Assembly (NCBI GenBank): GCA_018697035.1
Contig: JABHSE010000002.1
Location: 91,160 to 155,159, forward strand
Length of the DNA: 64,000 bases
Source of the DNA: an archaeon
Lineage (GTDB): Archaea; Nanobdellota; Nanobdellia; Pacearchaeales; GW2011-AR1
Direction of reading: 5' to 3'
Every line of letters starts with the position of its first letter. Within the stretch, counting starts at the first letter, position 1. The position numbers and the translations under genes are program-made. Shown piece by piece: positions 6,714 to 15,352 of this stretch. The notes under the pieces were generated by a model. It was given only the letters and a program-made list of their open reading frames with translations. It was not told where the DNA came from and did no database searches.

Positions 6714-7538
6714 ATGAATAACCAACAGTTCCTAAAAAAGCTCGAAATAGAGCTCAAAATCTCCAAAGCATCACCACACACAATAAAAAACTACACCAAA
6801 CAAAACCAAGTCCTCCTAGACTTCACAAAAAAAGAATCACAACAAATCACAACAGACGACATCAAATACTATCTCGCCGAAAATCTAACAACATCCGCCG
6901 CCGCAACAATAACCCTCTTTTTAGCCGCAATAAAATACGCTCATATAACAATTCTCAAAAACGACCCAACTCTAACAATCAAACGACCCAAAAAAGAAAA
7001 CCACCTCCCAACAACTCTTTCAAAGAAAGAAGTCAAACTCTTACTCTCCCAAATCAAAAATGAAAAATCAAACCTAATGATAAGCTTAATCTACGCCGCA
7101 GGATTACGGGTCTCAGAATTAACAAACCTAAAAATACAAGACCTAAATCTACCAGAAAAAATCGGCCACATTCGCCAAGCCAAAGGAAACAAAGACAGAA
7201 TATTCAACATCCCAGATTTCCTCTTTGACCAAATAGAACATCAAATAAAGAGACAAACAAAACAAAACCAAGAATACTTATTCTCAGGAAGAATCGGAAA
7301 AATATCAACAAGAAACATTCAAAAAATTGTTTCCCAAGCCGCAAAACGAGCTGATCTAAAAAACGTCCACACTCACACACTCCGACATTCCTTCGCAACC
7401 CATCTCCTAGAAGACGGAATCGACATCCGAAAAATCCAAGAACTACTAGGTCACGCAAACCTATCCACTACACAAATCTACACCCACGTTTCAAATGAAG
7501 AAATCAAAAAAATAAAATCTCCAATAGAATCATTATAA
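6714..7538 (+). CDS. xerA: XerA/XerC-type tyrosine recombinase
   Basis: A 274-residue integrase-fold protein, the usual length of archaeal XerA. The N-terminal SAM-like core-binding domain covers residues 1-88. The catalytic domain shows R132 (AAGLRVSEL), K157 (QAKGNKDR), H221 and R224 (HTLRHSFATH), H247 (LLGHANLST) and nucleophile Y256 (IYTHVS), so the full set is present. XerA resolves chromosome dimers; a phage or element integrase is the alternative. The ATG overlaps the last base of the codon run GTGACAAAATG. A second recombinase-related gene begins 2 bases after its stop, so the pair is translationally linked. Confidence 0.9.
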   Translation: MNNQQFLKKLEIELKISKASPHTIKNYTKQNQVLLDFTKKESQQITTDDIKYYLAENLTTSAAATITLFLAAIKYAHITILKNDPTLTIKRPKKENHLPTTLSKKEVKLLLSQIKNEKSNLMISLIYAAGLRVSELTNLKIQDLNLPEKIGHIRQAKGNKDRIFNIPDFLFDQIEHQIKRQTKQNQEYLFSGRIGKISTRNIQKIVSQAAKRADLKNVHTHTLRHSFATHLLEDGIDIRKIQELLGHANLSTTQIYTHVSNEEIKKIKSPIESL

Positions 7539-7539
7539 A

Positions 7540-8070
7540 ATGCCATGCAAAAAATGCGGATACACTGAAAAGAATCAAACCAAGATATTCGGGTCCCCAC
7601 TCTGCAAAATCTGCAAAACTTTCGCGCCATCAAACCCAAAAGATTTCCAAAATTACATAATCAAAAAAATAGATTGGAAAATTCTGGACACATTCAGAAT
7701 CCACGGACATGCTCCCGGAACAAAACAAAAACAAGGCATGCAGAAAATGGCGCAAATCGGCAGACTCCAAGGTAGACCACCACTAGGTTACGACGTTGTA
7801 AATGGAAACCTAATACCAAACGAAGAATCAATAAAAGTCCGATCCCTATTCACAACATTCCTAGCTCGAAACTACTCCTTAAACTCCCTCTCCAAAAACT
7901 TCTCACTATCAGTCAATGGTTTAAAAAAAATCCTAACCAATCGAACATACTTGGGAGAAATAAAATTCGACAACAAAATCCACAAAGGCGACCACCAAGC
8001 AATCATTAGCCCAGAAAGATTCTACGCTGCACAGCGAAAACTAAAAGACTATCTCAACCCAAGAAAATAA
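7540..8070 (+). CDS. Serine-recombinase 'Recombinase' domain protein lacking the catalytic domain
   Basis: A 176-residue protein. Residues 1-26 form a zinc finger with C3, C6, C22 and C25. From about residue 77 comes GRPPLGYDVVNGNLIPNEE, then LNSLSKNFSLSVNGLKKIL, NRTYLGEIKF and HQAIISPERFYAAQRKL. This is the DNA-binding Recombinase domain (Pfam PF07508) of large serine recombinases. The N-terminal resolvase domain with the active-site serine is absent, and no frame upstream codes one, because XerA ends 2 bases before. It may be a DNA-binding accessory factor of the tyrosine recombinase or a regulator. It ends next to a 44-nt palindromic element. Confidence 0.75.
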   Translation: MPCKKCGYTEKNQTKIFGSPLCKICKTFAPSNPKDFQNYIIKKIDWKILDTFRIHGHAPGTKQKQGMQKMAQIGRLQGRPPLGYDVVNGNLIPNEESIKVRSLFTTFLARNYSLNSLSKNFSLSVNGLKKILTNRTYLGEIKFDNKIHKGDHQAIISPERFYAAQRKLKDYLNPRK

Positions 8071-8125
8071 TTCAAAACACTTTTTAATTTATTAGTCTCA
8101 ACCTAAACATACAACAAACCCAACT

Positions 8126-8169
8126 TCCATGAGAAATGCGCTGCCGAAGGTGGCGCAATTTTACATGGA
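8126..8169. repeat. 44-nt palindromic element, copy 1
   Basis: Begins TCCATGAGAAATGCG and ends CGCAATTTTACATGGA. The outer arms pair (TCCATG/CATGGA, AAAT/ATTT), then TGCGCTGCC pairs with GGTGGCGCA, allowing two G-T pairs, around a GAA loop. It lies between the convergent recombinase gene (plus) and rps9 (minus). Four more copies of the same size, at 14071, 17675, 18037 and 50766, show it is a family. It may act as a bidirectional terminator, a structured RNA or a small mobile element. Confidence 0.85.
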
Positions 8170-8196
8170 AAAAATCAGTCAACAAAAAACCAAACC

Positions 8197-8607
8197 CTAC
8201 CTCTTAGAGCTCTGCCTATTCGCCCGAGCCTTAGAATCCCCAGGCTTACAAGCCTCTTTCCGTCGAGTATCAGCAATTAACATATTCCTATCATAAGCTA
8301 AAAAAGCATTACGAACATCATCTTTCTTCGTAAAAGCAACAATAGCTTTAGCAATAGCCAAACGTCCCGCCTCAACCTGACAAGCAATACCACCACCAGT
8401 AATATTCAAAGCAATATCAAAATCCAACTTCCCCAAAACTTCCTTCGCAATAATCAAAGGCTCACTAATCTCAAGCTGTTGCAAATTAGATAAATAAACT
8501 AAAGGCCTCTTGTTAAAAGTCACAACACCAGTCCCAGCCTCAATCGTAGCCTTAGCAACCGCAGTCTTCCGCTTTCCAGAAACAACCATCTTACTATTCA
8601 TTTTCAT
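8197..8607 (-). CDS. rps9: Ribosomal protein uS9
   Basis: 136 residues, with the family start VSGKRKTAVAKATIEAGTG, central GGGIACQVEAGRLAIAKAI and the basic C-terminal tail ending RANRQSSKR that reaches the P-site tRNA. The ATG overlaps the rpl13 stop as ATGA. It is the last gene of the rpl21e-to-rps9 operon and is followed by the palindromic element. Confidence 0.97.
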   Translation of the reverse strand: MKMNSKMVVSGKRKTAVAKATIEAGTGVVTFNKRPLVYLSNLQQLEISEPLIIAKEVLGKLDFDIALNITGGGIACQVEAGRLAIAKAIVAFTKKDDVRNAFLAYDRNMLIADTRRKEACKPGDSKARANRQSSKR

Positions 8608-8999
8608 TTCAACAACCTCACAATCTCAGCAACACTAGCAAATTTCATAGGCTTTCGATGATTCAACTTAACAGCATCCTTATTCTCTCCACCAACATAA
8701 ACTTTCAACTCCCGAAACGCATCTCGTCCCTTAGCTCTATCTCGAGGCAACATTCCCCGAATCATTCGCTTAACCAACTTATCAGCAACTCTAGGATATT
8801 TAGGCCCCTTCATCGAACCACCCGAACCCATCTCCCTCTTAGCCAAAATTTTTACAGCTAACAACTTCTTATCCCCAGAAATAATAATCTTCTCACAATT
8901 CAAAACATCAACTTCATTCCCCTTCAACAAGTCCTTAGCGACAACGCTAGCGAGTCTACCAAAAACAGCACCTTCACCATCATAAACAATCTTTCCCAT
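8604..8999 (-). CDS. rpl13: Ribosomal protein uL13
   Basis: 131 residues. The start IVYDGEGAVFGRLASVVAK and the block MIRGMLPRDRAKGRDAFREL are diagnostic of archaeal uL13, a large-subunit assembly protein. It lies in the conserved order rpl18e-rpl13-rps9, starting one base from the rpl18e stop and overlapping rps9 by 4 bases. Confidence 0.97.
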   Translation of the reverse strand: MGKIVYDGEGAVFGRLASVVAKDLLKGNEVDVLNCEKIIISGDKKLLAVKILAKREMGSGGSMKGPKYPRVADKLVKRMIRGMLPRDRAKGRDAFRELKVYVGGENKDAVKLNHRKPMKFASVAEIVRLLK

Positions 9000-9367
9000 T
9001 ATCGCAAAATATCCAAACCATTTAATTCCGGATTCTTCTTAACTTCATCAATAATAGAAACAAAAGTTCCCTTAACATTTTTAATTTTTCCCAAAGCCTT
9101 CTCGCTAATAGACCAAGCAACAATTCTTTTCGGCTCACTTAAATCTCCAGCACTAAGAACTTTCCCCGCAATCAAAACATCTCCCTTAAGCATATCAATA
9201 TCTTTCAAATTCACAGCAGGCCATCGTCTCTTAGGTCTCGCCAATTCCTTAGCAACCACAGGATTAGTCTTCTTCAACTTAACAATCAAATTCACCAATT
9301 CACTATCCATTTTAGAACTCATTCTTTTTTCAATCTTACTCTTATTAATCCCAAATTCCTTTGCCAT
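8999..9367 (-). CDS. rpl18e: Ribosomal protein eL18
   Basis: About 122 residues from the ATG at 9367, which shares one base with the rpoD stop (TGATG); the frame also offers a GTG one codon upstream. The LARPKRRWPAVNLKDID and DVLIAGKVLSAGDL blocks identify eL18, a protein of archaea and eukaryotes only. It sits between rpoD and rpl13 as in most archaea. Confidence 0.95.
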   Translation of the reverse strand: MAKEFGINKSKIEKRMSSKMDSELVNLIVKLKKTNPVVAKELARPKRRWPAVNLKDIDMLKGDVLIAGKVLSAGDLSEPKRIVAWSISEKALGKIKNVKGTFVSIIDEVKKNPELNGLDILR

Positions 9368-10074
9368 CACTTAACAGCCTTAGAAACCAAACTCAAGTTA
9401 TCCTTAAGTGACTTACAAGCTTCCACAAAAATTTTCTTAGCCTCAATCTGACCCCATGACTCAATCACAAAAACCAACTCATTCCCAAACGAAATCTCAA
9501 CACCAGGATACTCCTTCATGTCCTCATCATCCAAATCACACATCCAAGCATTCTTCACCTTAACATTTTCCCCATACATCTCGAAAACTTCAGGATAAAG
9601 TGCAACCAACTCAGTTTGCTTCTCTCCCTCTTTAGAAATCTTTATCGACGGCAAATGCTTATAATAAACAAGTCCAGGCATAAACTTCGCATGATTAATT
9701 CCTTTACCTGTTTTAGCCCTAGCAACAATTTCAAGTTGCTGACCCTCACTCAACAAAACAATCGGAGTCTCCGGATAAACAATATCATCTCCAAGATTAC
9801 CTGCTAAAACCATCTCACCTTCGCCCTTACCCTTGGCCTTAAGTTTAAACTCCAATACATCATCTTTCTTCATCTTCTGATTCTTCAAGCTAAGCAAACC
9901 CAATCGATGCGCAATAATTTCATCATACAAAGCAGAATCATTCTTGTAAATATCACACTCATCAATAGCCAAAATATCAATCTCACCAACACTTCGTCGA
10001 ATAGCATTAGCCAAACTCACATTCATATCAGCACCAAAGACAATTTCCTCGCTTGTATTTTTTATCATTTCCAT
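9367..10074 (-). CDS. rpoD: RNA polymerase subunit D (Rpo3)
   Basis: A 235-residue homologue of bacterial alpha-NTD and eukaryotic Rpb3/AC40, which forms the assembly platform with Rpo11, Rpo10 and Rpo12. Seen: the dimer motif VSLANAIRRSVGEIDILAID, DEIIAHRLGLLSL, and the insertion domain in the middle. The four-cysteine iron-sulfur site found in some archaeal D subunits is not present. Downstream of rps11 with a 32-base gap, inside the rps13-rps4-rps11-rpoD string typical of archaea. Confidence 0.96.
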   Translation of the reverse strand: MEMIKNTSEEIVFGADMNVSLANAIRRSVGEIDILAIDECDIYKNDSALYDEIIAHRLGLLSLKNQKMKKDDVLEFKLKAKGKGEGEMVLAGNLGDDIVYPETPIVLLSEGQQLEIVARAKTGKGINHAKFMPGLVYYKHLPSIKISKEGEKQTELVALYPEVFEMYGENVKVKNAWMCDLDDEDMKEYPGVEISFGNELVFVIESWGQIEAKKIFVEACKSLKDNLSLVSKAVK

Positions 10075-10106
10075 ATAGTATTTTTTCGAATTATCAGTTT
10101 ATAATT

Positions 10107-10493
10107 CTATGGTCTTCGACCTCTTCGACCTCCCTTCTTCTTTGGTCCACCACGAGCAACCTTCGTCGTCTCCGCCATACTCAAAACTTTCATCCCTTCC
10201 TTCGTCAAAGTCCGAACAATCGCACCAGCACCAGGCCCAATCCCAGTCGCACCGGTCTGCCCCTTCATCCGAACATAAACAGAACTAATCCTATAATCCC
10301 TACAAATCTCCTGAACCTTCTTTGCAATAAACATGGCAATCGTCGGATTCGCTCTCATTCTATCATGCTTCGTAATCTGCCCACCTGAAGTCCGACCAAT
10401 CGTATTTCCAGCCAGATCAGTAACGGTTGCAATCGTATTATTAAAGCTCGCATAGATATTCACAATTCCAATATTCTCTTCATTTTTTGCCAT
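10107..10493 (-). CDS. rps11: Ribosomal protein uS11
   Basis: 128 residues. GIVNIYASFNNTIATVTDLAG at the start, GQTGATGIGPGAGAIVRTL in the middle and the basic tail GGPKKKGGRRGRRP are the classic uS11 blocks of the platform near the mRNA exit site. Start and rps4 stop share a base. Confidence 0.98.
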   Translation of the reverse strand: MAKNEENIGIVNIYASFNNTIATVTDLAGNTIGRTSGGQITKHDRMRANPTIAMFIAKKVQEICRDYRISSVYVRMKGQTGATGIGPGAGAIVRTLTKEGMKVLSMAETTKVARGGPKKKGGRRGRRP

Positions 10494-11041
10494 TATTCTT
10501 TTTTAACCTCAACATTTTCTTCTTCGACCTTATCCACATCTTCTTTAGCTTCCTCAACAGGTGCTTCCTCTTTCTTAATCTTAACCTTCCGCTCCTTCAA
10601 AGAAATTTTATCTTCCAAGTCAATAGTCACAACAAACGACGGAACGTTAACAACCTTCCCATCAACTAAAACATTCTTATGAACAATCAACTGTCGAGCA
10701 CCCTTAGTAGTTGTAGCCAATTTCTTCTTAACAATAAAAGTTTGCAATCTCCTCTCAAAAACATTTTCCTCGGTCAAAGCCAAAACGTCACTAATATCAA
10801 CAATACCCATTCCAATCTTATTCAACTTATCAAAAAACTTCTGCTGCTCAGCGATATCCTTACCAATCAAAGCCTTAGCTCTCCGCCTCAATTTCGAAAC
10901 CGCAGTCTTAGCCTTCCAAATCTCACGCTTATTCTTCAAACCATATCGCTTAACCAGAATATTCTCCTCATCCATCCGAGCCCTATCAAACAACTTCTTA
11001 GGCCTACTAAACAATTTTCTTTTGCGTTTTATATCTCCCAT
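10493..11041 (-). CDS. rps4: Ribosomal protein uS4
   Basis: About 182 residues from the ATG at 11041 (MGDIKRKRKLFSRPKKLFD), which is the family start. The longer open frame upstream only overlaps rps13 and is discarded. The S4 RNA-binding fold is visible at RRLQTFIVKKKLATTTKGARQ and VHKNVLVDGKVVNVPSF. The C-terminal 30 residues are Glu/Lys/Val-rich and probably disordered. It nucleates 16S rRNA folding. Confidence 0.96.
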   Translation of the reverse strand: MGDIKRKRKLFSRPKKLFDRARMDEENILVKRYGLKNKREIWKAKTAVSKLRRRAKALIGKDIAEQQKFFDKLNKIGMGIVDISDVLALTEENVFERRLQTFIVKKKLATTTKGARQLIVHKNVLVDGKVVNVPSFVVTIDLEDKISLKERKVKIKKEEAPVEEAKEDVDKVEEENVEVKKE

Positions 11042-11042
11042 A

Positions 11043-11516
11043 TTATCCTTTCTTCTTCGCAGCAGCAACAGATGGCTTTCTGTTTTTCCTGAAATTAGAT
11101 TTAGTTCTCTGTCCTCGCACAGGCAATCCAACAATATGCCGAATCCCCTTATACGATTTAATTTTCTTAAGTCTCTTTAAATCAAACTCTGTCCTCAGCT
11201 TCAAATCAATACCACTAATATGCACATCCTCACCACTATCAAAATCCTTCTGACGATTTCTTAAAAACACAGGCAACTCTGGAGCTTTCATAAAATCCTC
11301 AATCCTAGCCAATTCATCTTTCTCAAAATCCTGAATCTTCTTTTCCTTATCTAATTCTAAAATCTTACAAACAGCATTAGAAATAGCCCACGAAATCCCA
11401 TTGATCTTAGTCAAAGCAGATCTTATCTTAATATCTCCACGAATATCTTTACCTAAAACCCTAACTAAAACAACGTCTTCTTCCTTCTTTCGTTTGTATT
11501 CTTTTTTCTCTTCCAT
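11043..11516 (-). CDS. rps13: Ribosomal protein uS13
   Basis: 157 residues. A basic N-terminal extension precedes VRVLGKDIRGDIKIRSALTK, and the C-terminal block SYKGIRHIVGLPVRGQRTKSN is the diagnostic uS13 tail that contacts the subunit bridge and P-site tRNA. Starts 2 bases after the DUF655 stop and ends 1 base before rps4. Confidence 0.97.
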   Translation of the reverse strand: MEEKKEYKRKKEEDVVLVRVLGKDIRGDIKIRSALTKINGISWAISNAVCKILELDKEKKIQDFEKDELARIEDFMKAPELPVFLRNRQKDFDSGEDVHISGIDLKLRTEFDLKRLKKIKSYKGIRHIVGLPVRGQRTKSNFRKNRKPSVAAAKKKG

Positions 11517-11517
11517 C

Positions 11518-12054
11518 TTAAAAAATGAACAGATTATGCCTTTGCATTTCTGTCAACTCCTCCATAATTCTTTTACCGATAACCTTATCTGGCGACGGCA
11601 AGTTCGCGACACGTTCCTTAATGTCTTCAAACGATTCGAATTCTTTTTCTTCCCTAGCCGCAAGAATAGCGCTCGTGTGCTTTTTCCCCAAACCAGGCAA
11701 CAATTCAAATTGATGAAGTCGAGTATTTATAGCTTGCGCCTTATTAAAAAATTTCACAAACCTTTCTTCATCTTTCAAAACAAATTCGTCAACAAAATCC
11801 TCAAGCTGAGCCTTCGCAGTCTCTGTTAACTTCTCTCTCGGACATCTCCCCAAAATATACTGAACCTTATCCCTTTTCCCATCTCCAATATAAGCTCTCT
11901 CTCCAACATCAAATTTCTCTCCCCTTCTCGGAACAAGTTGCAACAAAGTAAATCCACCTTCTCCAATAGCCTGCGCTAACGGCATTCCTCTATTCTCTAA
12001 AGGATATCCATATGGCAAAAAATCCAAAACAATTGCAAATTCTTCCTTAGTCAT
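11518..12054 (-). CDS. DUF655 helix-hairpin-helix protein
   Basis: 178 residues, the usual size. The N-terminal barrel-like part begins EEFAIVLDFLPYGYP, and the C-terminal half holds a helix-hairpin-helix, FELLPGLGKKHTSAILAARE, which binds nucleic acid without base specificity. In many archaea this family follows rpl21e and rpoF, as here, which suggests a role in rRNA handling or transcription-coupled work. Function not established experimentally as far as I know. Confidence 0.9.
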   Translation of the reverse strand: MTKEEFAIVLDFLPYGYPLENRGMPLAQAIGEGGFTLLQLVPRRGEKFDVGERAYIGDGKRDKVQYILGRCPREKLTETAKAQLEDFVDEFVLKDEERFVKFFNKAQAINTRLHQFELLPGLGKKHTSAILAAREEKEFESFEDIKERVANLPSPDKVIGKRIMEELTEMQRHNLFIF

Positions 12055-12062
12055 CTCAACTC

Positions 12063-12365
12063 CTACCTAAATTTTTGAGTAACTTCCAAAATCTTATTTA
12101 CTTCATCCGCGTCAAGCGAGACGTCAATTATCACCTTATTCAATTCACTAGCATCAGTTGGAACGAAATCAACAATCTTCACAATATATTCATCCTTCAG
12201 CTTAATCAAATCAAGCGCCCTAAGTTCTTCTTCTAACTCCTTTGCTTTATCAAAACCCAAAACATCAAAATTCTTTACAAACTTCTTAATCTCCTCAGCC
12301 TTCTCAGAATCCCCAACTAACTCAACAACTTCAGCCATACTAACAGGTCTAGATTCTTTTATCAT
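12063..12365 (-). CDS. rpoF: RNA polymerase subunit F (Rpo4)
   Basis: 100 residues, homologous to Rpb4, which pairs with Rpo7 to form the polymerase stalk that binds nascent RNA and helps promoter opening. Seen: RPVSMAEVVELVGDSEKAEEI, the helical HRDC-like domain with LIKLKDEYIVKIVDFVP, and the C-terminal DADEVNKILEVTQKF. The start overlaps rpl21e by ATGA, the standard archaeal order. Confidence 0.9.
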   Translation of the reverse strand: MIKESRPVSMAEVVELVGDSEKAEEIKKFVKNFDVLGFDKAKELEEELRALDLIKLKDEYIVKIVDFVPTDASELNKVIIDVSLDADEVNKILEVTQKFR

Positions 12366-12616
12366 CCGAGCACCTTCAAATGAACAGGATGAATAACAAA
12401 AGTCTTCAACTTATTCCCATCTTTAATTTCAACTTCCATAAATCGACCTCGAGCCGCCGTAACCTTTCCACTCATCCCTCGAAGCCTCGCGGGAAAATTC
12501 ATACGAACTCCTCTCTCATCAACAACAGCGACCCTAGCACCACTATCAATATTCTTAAAGTAAGAACTAAGTTTCAGCTTTCCCTTCTCTCTAACTTTTT
12601 TTGTTCGTCTTGCCAT
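12362..12616 (-). CDS. rpl21e: Ribosomal protein eL21
   Basis: 84 residues, somewhat short for eL21. GKLKLSSYFKNIDSGARVAVV, the RLRGMSGKVTAARGRFMEVEI block and the end TFVIHPVHLKVL are diagnostic of this SH3-like protein of the central protuberance. It is the first gene of the operon; a TATA-like box is at 12691-12698. Confidence 0.94.
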   Translation of the reverse strand: MARRTKKVREKGKLKLSSYFKNIDSGARVAVVDERGVRMNFPARLRGMSGKVTAARGRFMEVEIKDGNKLKTFVIHPVHLKVLG

Positions 12617-12690
12617 TTTATCTTAAATACAGAACTCTTCAGCGCTGTAACACTCGGACATCTCTATCCTATCAAAACAAGAAAAATTCT

Positions 12691-12698
12691 ATTTAAAA
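12691..12698 (-). promoter_or_regulatory. TATA box of the rpl21e-rps9 operon
   Basis: On the minus strand a TTTTTAAAT box lies about 75 bases ahead of the rpl21e ATG, which would leave a leader of roughly 50 bases. It overlaps no gene. Confidence 0.45.
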
Positions 12699-12719
12699 AT
12701 CTTTCCTCACTCAAAAATT

Positions 12720-13028
12720 CTACCCTCTATCCTCAAATCCATCCAAACCATCACTCATCACCAATTCCTCAGCACTCACTTCAGAAATAATAGGATTATC
12801 CTCAATCGGAACAGCCTCAATATCTTTCACCTCAACCGAATCAACAGTCTTCTCTACCTCACTAACCTTCCCCAATTCCAAATTCCCAGCATCTCTCTCC
12901 CTCTCCATATTCTCAACAATCGTCTTAGCCATCTTCTCTCCCCAAACCTGATACATGCAACGCTCACACATATCCACAACAGAACTCTCATCGACCTCGA
13001 CCGAACAATAAATACATTTTTTCACCAT
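12720..13028 (-). CDS. Small zinc-finger protein with acidic tail
   Basis: 102 residues. Residues 1-35 contain CIYC...CERC, a zinc ribbon followed by [25 protein letters not shown], a block I associate with conserved but uncharacterised small archaeal proteins. The C-terminal half is acidic and low in complexity (Glu, Val, Asp) and probably disordered. It is transcribed on its own upstream of the rpl21e operon and divergently from the secreted protein at 13153. Function unknown. Confidence 0.7.
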   Translation of the reverse strand: MVKKCIYCSVEVDESSVVDMCERCMYQVWGEKMAKTIVENMERERDAGNLELGKVSEVEKTVDSVEVKDIEAVPIEDNPIISEVSAEELVMSDGLDGFEDRG

Positions 13029-13152
13029 CTTATTTTAAGGCACCATCAGTGCATCACCTACGCAATAAATAACCCATTCCTTTTTAAATTTTTATGAGAT
13101 ATATTATAACCAAACACCAAACCTTTAAAAATTAAAGACACTATCAATTAAT

Positions 13153-13998
13153 ATGAAAAAAGAGATGACGATGATATTATTATTGTGCACACTAGTCTTA
13201 CCCGTCGTGACAGCCGACGAAATGACATGTGACCTAGATGTAACATTACTAAACCAAGATCCCTATCCAGCAATCCCAGGAGAATACGTTAAATTAGTAT
13301 TCCAAGTAGAAGGCCTTGAGTCTCCAGATTGCAGCGACATAACATTCAAGCTAACAGAGAACTACCCAATAAAATTTAATCCCGGAGAGACAGGATTAAG
13401 GACATTCAAAAAAGTCGATTACATAAAAGATTATACATCAAATCTACTGATTCCATACGAAGTGCGAATCGATGATGCGGCACTAGATGGATCCAGCGAA
13501 ATAGAAACAAGGGTCCAATCTAAAAATACCGCACCACTAATAACAACGTTAAACATAGAAGTCGATGACTCAAGAGCAGACTTTGAAGTACATGTAAAAG
13601 ATTACAGCTATATAACAAAAGAACTAACACTAGAAATTTTAAACATCGAAGAGTCCGACGCTGAAGCACTAGTTGTCGAGATACCAAAACAAGAAAACAT
13701 AATAATCAAAGGATCTAATAGGGTAATCGTAGGCGACGTAGATTCGAACGAATATACAACTGCAGACTTCGAAGCAACTCCATCCAACGGGGAAATCACA
13801 TTAGAACTAACCTACTCCGACTCAATAAATGCACGAAGAACAGTAGAGGAAACAATCACGTTCGATTCCACTTACTTCACAGAGCGAGCAGCCGACCAAA
13901 AAACAACAGGCAAGGGAACTTACATTTTCTGGGCAGTAGTTATAATTCTCCTGGTATGGTGGGGATATAGTAAATTTTCTAAAAAGAAAAAGAAATAA
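13153..13998 (+). CDS. Secreted COG1361-like protein with C-terminal anchor
   Basis: 281 residues. A signal peptide (MILLLCTLVLPVVTADE, cleavage after about residue 21) is followed by two beta-sandwich modules: CDLDVTLLNQDPYPAIPGEYVKLVFQVEG, and ADFEVHVKDYSYITKELTLEI with DVDSNEYTTADFEATP. The latter is the NEW3/COG1361 S-layer-like pattern. A C-terminal helix, TYIFWAVVIILLVWWGYSKF, and a Lys-rich stop anchor it in the membrane with the bulk outside. It converges on a MacB-like ABC operon, and COG1361 proteins often neighbour such transporters, so it may be the extracellular partner. Confidence 0.8.
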   Translation: MKKEMTMILLLCTLVLPVVTADEMTCDLDVTLLNQDPYPAIPGEYVKLVFQVEGLESPDCSDITFKLTENYPIKFNPGETGLRTFKKVDYIKDYTSNLLIPYEVRIDDAALDGSSEIETRVQSKNTAPLITTLNIEVDDSRADFEVHVKDYSYITKELTLEILNIEESDAEALVVEIPKQENIIIKGSNRVIVGDVDSNEYTTADFEATPSNGEITLELTYSDSINARRTVEETITFDSTYFTERAADQKTTGKGTYIFWAVVIILLVWWGYSKFSKKKKK

Positions 13999-14070
13999 AC
14001 TCCACAATTATAAGTCTATAAGAATATTCTAGCTCAATACTAAACTATACAACTCACTAAACCAAAAACC

Positions 14071-14114
14071 TCCATAAGAAATGCGGCGTCGAGGATGTCG
14101 CAATTTTGCATGGA
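14071..14114. repeat. 44-nt palindromic element, copy 2
   Basis: TCCATAAGAAATGCG to CGCAATTTTGCATGGA, with GCGTC/GATGTC arms around a GAG loop. It lies between the convergent COG1361-like gene (plus) and the MacB-like permease (minus), 12 bases from the latter's stop. Confidence 0.85.
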
Positions 14115-14125
14115 AGAAAACTCAA

Positions 14126-15352
14126 TTACTCATACCGCAAAGCATCAACAGCATTAATCCTACTTGCTCTCCACGCCGGAATCATTCCAGAAACAGCACC
14201 AGTCAAAGTAGCAAACAAAATCAAACCTCCAAACAAATGCCAAGAATAATGCGGACTCAAAAAACCATATCCCAAATCATCCAAAATTACAGCTCCAAAA
14301 TCAGTCGCAGCCCATCCAGCTAAAACCCCAATCGTACCAGCGACAAAACCTAAGAAGCCAGACTCAAATAAAAATATCTTAAAAATCTCACTGTTCCGAG
14401 CACCAATCGATTTCAAAACACCAATCTCCTTAAACCTCTCAAGCACAGAAGTAATCATAGTATTCGCCGTATTAACAGCAGACACAATAACCGAGATAAA
14501 AGCAATCAAAATAATAAACCCAATAATGATATCCAAAACAACAGTAAATGATTCCAATAAATCAGAATAAGACTGAACACTAAAATCCTCTTTCCCTTCG
14601 TCTAAATCTCGAGCTTGTCTTAACTTCTTTTCAACCCTCTCTCCAACCTCATCAACTTTATCTTTCTCGGCCCGCGCAATAATCATTCCATAGGCAAGCT
14701 CTTCATCGCTTCCAACCTCTCTCAAAATATCATCAGCAAAATCATTCGTAATATAAATGTTAGAATCGTCCTGAGGATTCCCAACAGATTCATAAAAACC
14801 AACAATTCTCAAATCAACACCCTGCACATTAATCTTACTATTAACAGCATAAGCCTTTGGAAAAATCCTATTCCTTACCATATAATTATAACCTAAAGTC
14901 ACCTTCCCAGAATCACCATCCCTAAGTTCCCGACCCTTCACTATCTCAATATCTGATAACTCCATTATCATGGGCAAATCAGGGTCATAGCTCATAATAA
15001 AAACATATTTTTTACTATCATCCTGTTCAATCTCTCCAACACCCATATGAATTCCAGTAGCCTCATAAATTCCCGCAGTATTTTCAATCACCCCTAAATC
15101 ATCTTCAAGAAGCCTAAATGTATTATCAAGCCCAGGAACCCCACCACCACCCTTCGGTTGAATCAACAATTTATCAGCAGAAGACGAAGAAGTAAACTCA
15201 TCAATATAATCATAAAGACCCCATCCAAAACTAACAAAGATAAAAATAGTAGCAATTCCTACGAAAATAGATAAGATAGTCAGAATACTTCTCGCCTTAC
15301 TTTTCTTAATATTGTTCAACGAATATTTAACACTCTCCTTACTTATTACCAT
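14126..15352 (-). CDS. MacB/FtsX-family ABC permease
   Basis: 408 residues: one N-terminal membrane helix (ILTILSIFVGIATIFIFVSFG), a periplasmic-type MacB-PCD domain of about 200 residues, and three C-terminal helices (VLDIIIGFIILIAFISVIVSA; FLFESGFLGFVAGTIGVLAG; LFGGLILFATLTGAVSGMIP) ending with the family's PAWRASRINAVDALRYE. This mechanotransmission-type permease moves extracytoplasmic substrates rather than importing. It is the last gene of a three-gene operon, with its ATG touching the stop of the paralogous permease. Confidence 0.9.
   Translation of the reverse strand: MVISKESVKYSLNNIKKSKARSILTILSIFVGIATIFIFVSFGWGLYDYIDEFTSSSSADKLLIQPKGGGGVPGLDNTFRLLEDDLGVIENTAGIYEATGIHMGVGEIEQDDSKKYVFIMSYDPDLPMIMELSDIEIVKGRELRDGDSGKVTLGYNYMVRNRIFPKAYAVNSKINVQGVDLRIVGFYESVGNPQDDSNIYITNDFADDILREVGSDEELAYGMIIARAEKDKVDEVGERVEKKLRQARDLDEGKEDFSVQSYSDLLESFTVVLDIIIGFIILIAFISVIVSAVNTANTMITSVLERFKEIGVLKSIGARNSEIFKIFLFESGFLGFVAGTIGVLAGWAATDFGAVILDDLGYGFLSPHYSWHLFGGLILFATLTGAVSGMIPAWRASRINAVDALRYE

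Noticed and set aside
7204-7458. Minus-strand Phe/Leu/Arg-rich frame inside xerA
   Set aside because: It lies antisense to the conserved catalytic domain and has no start signal; composition is that of a shadow.
11042-11134. Upstream extension of the rps4 reading frame
   Set aside because: It lies entirely inside rps13 in another frame, and the family start is the ATG at 11041.
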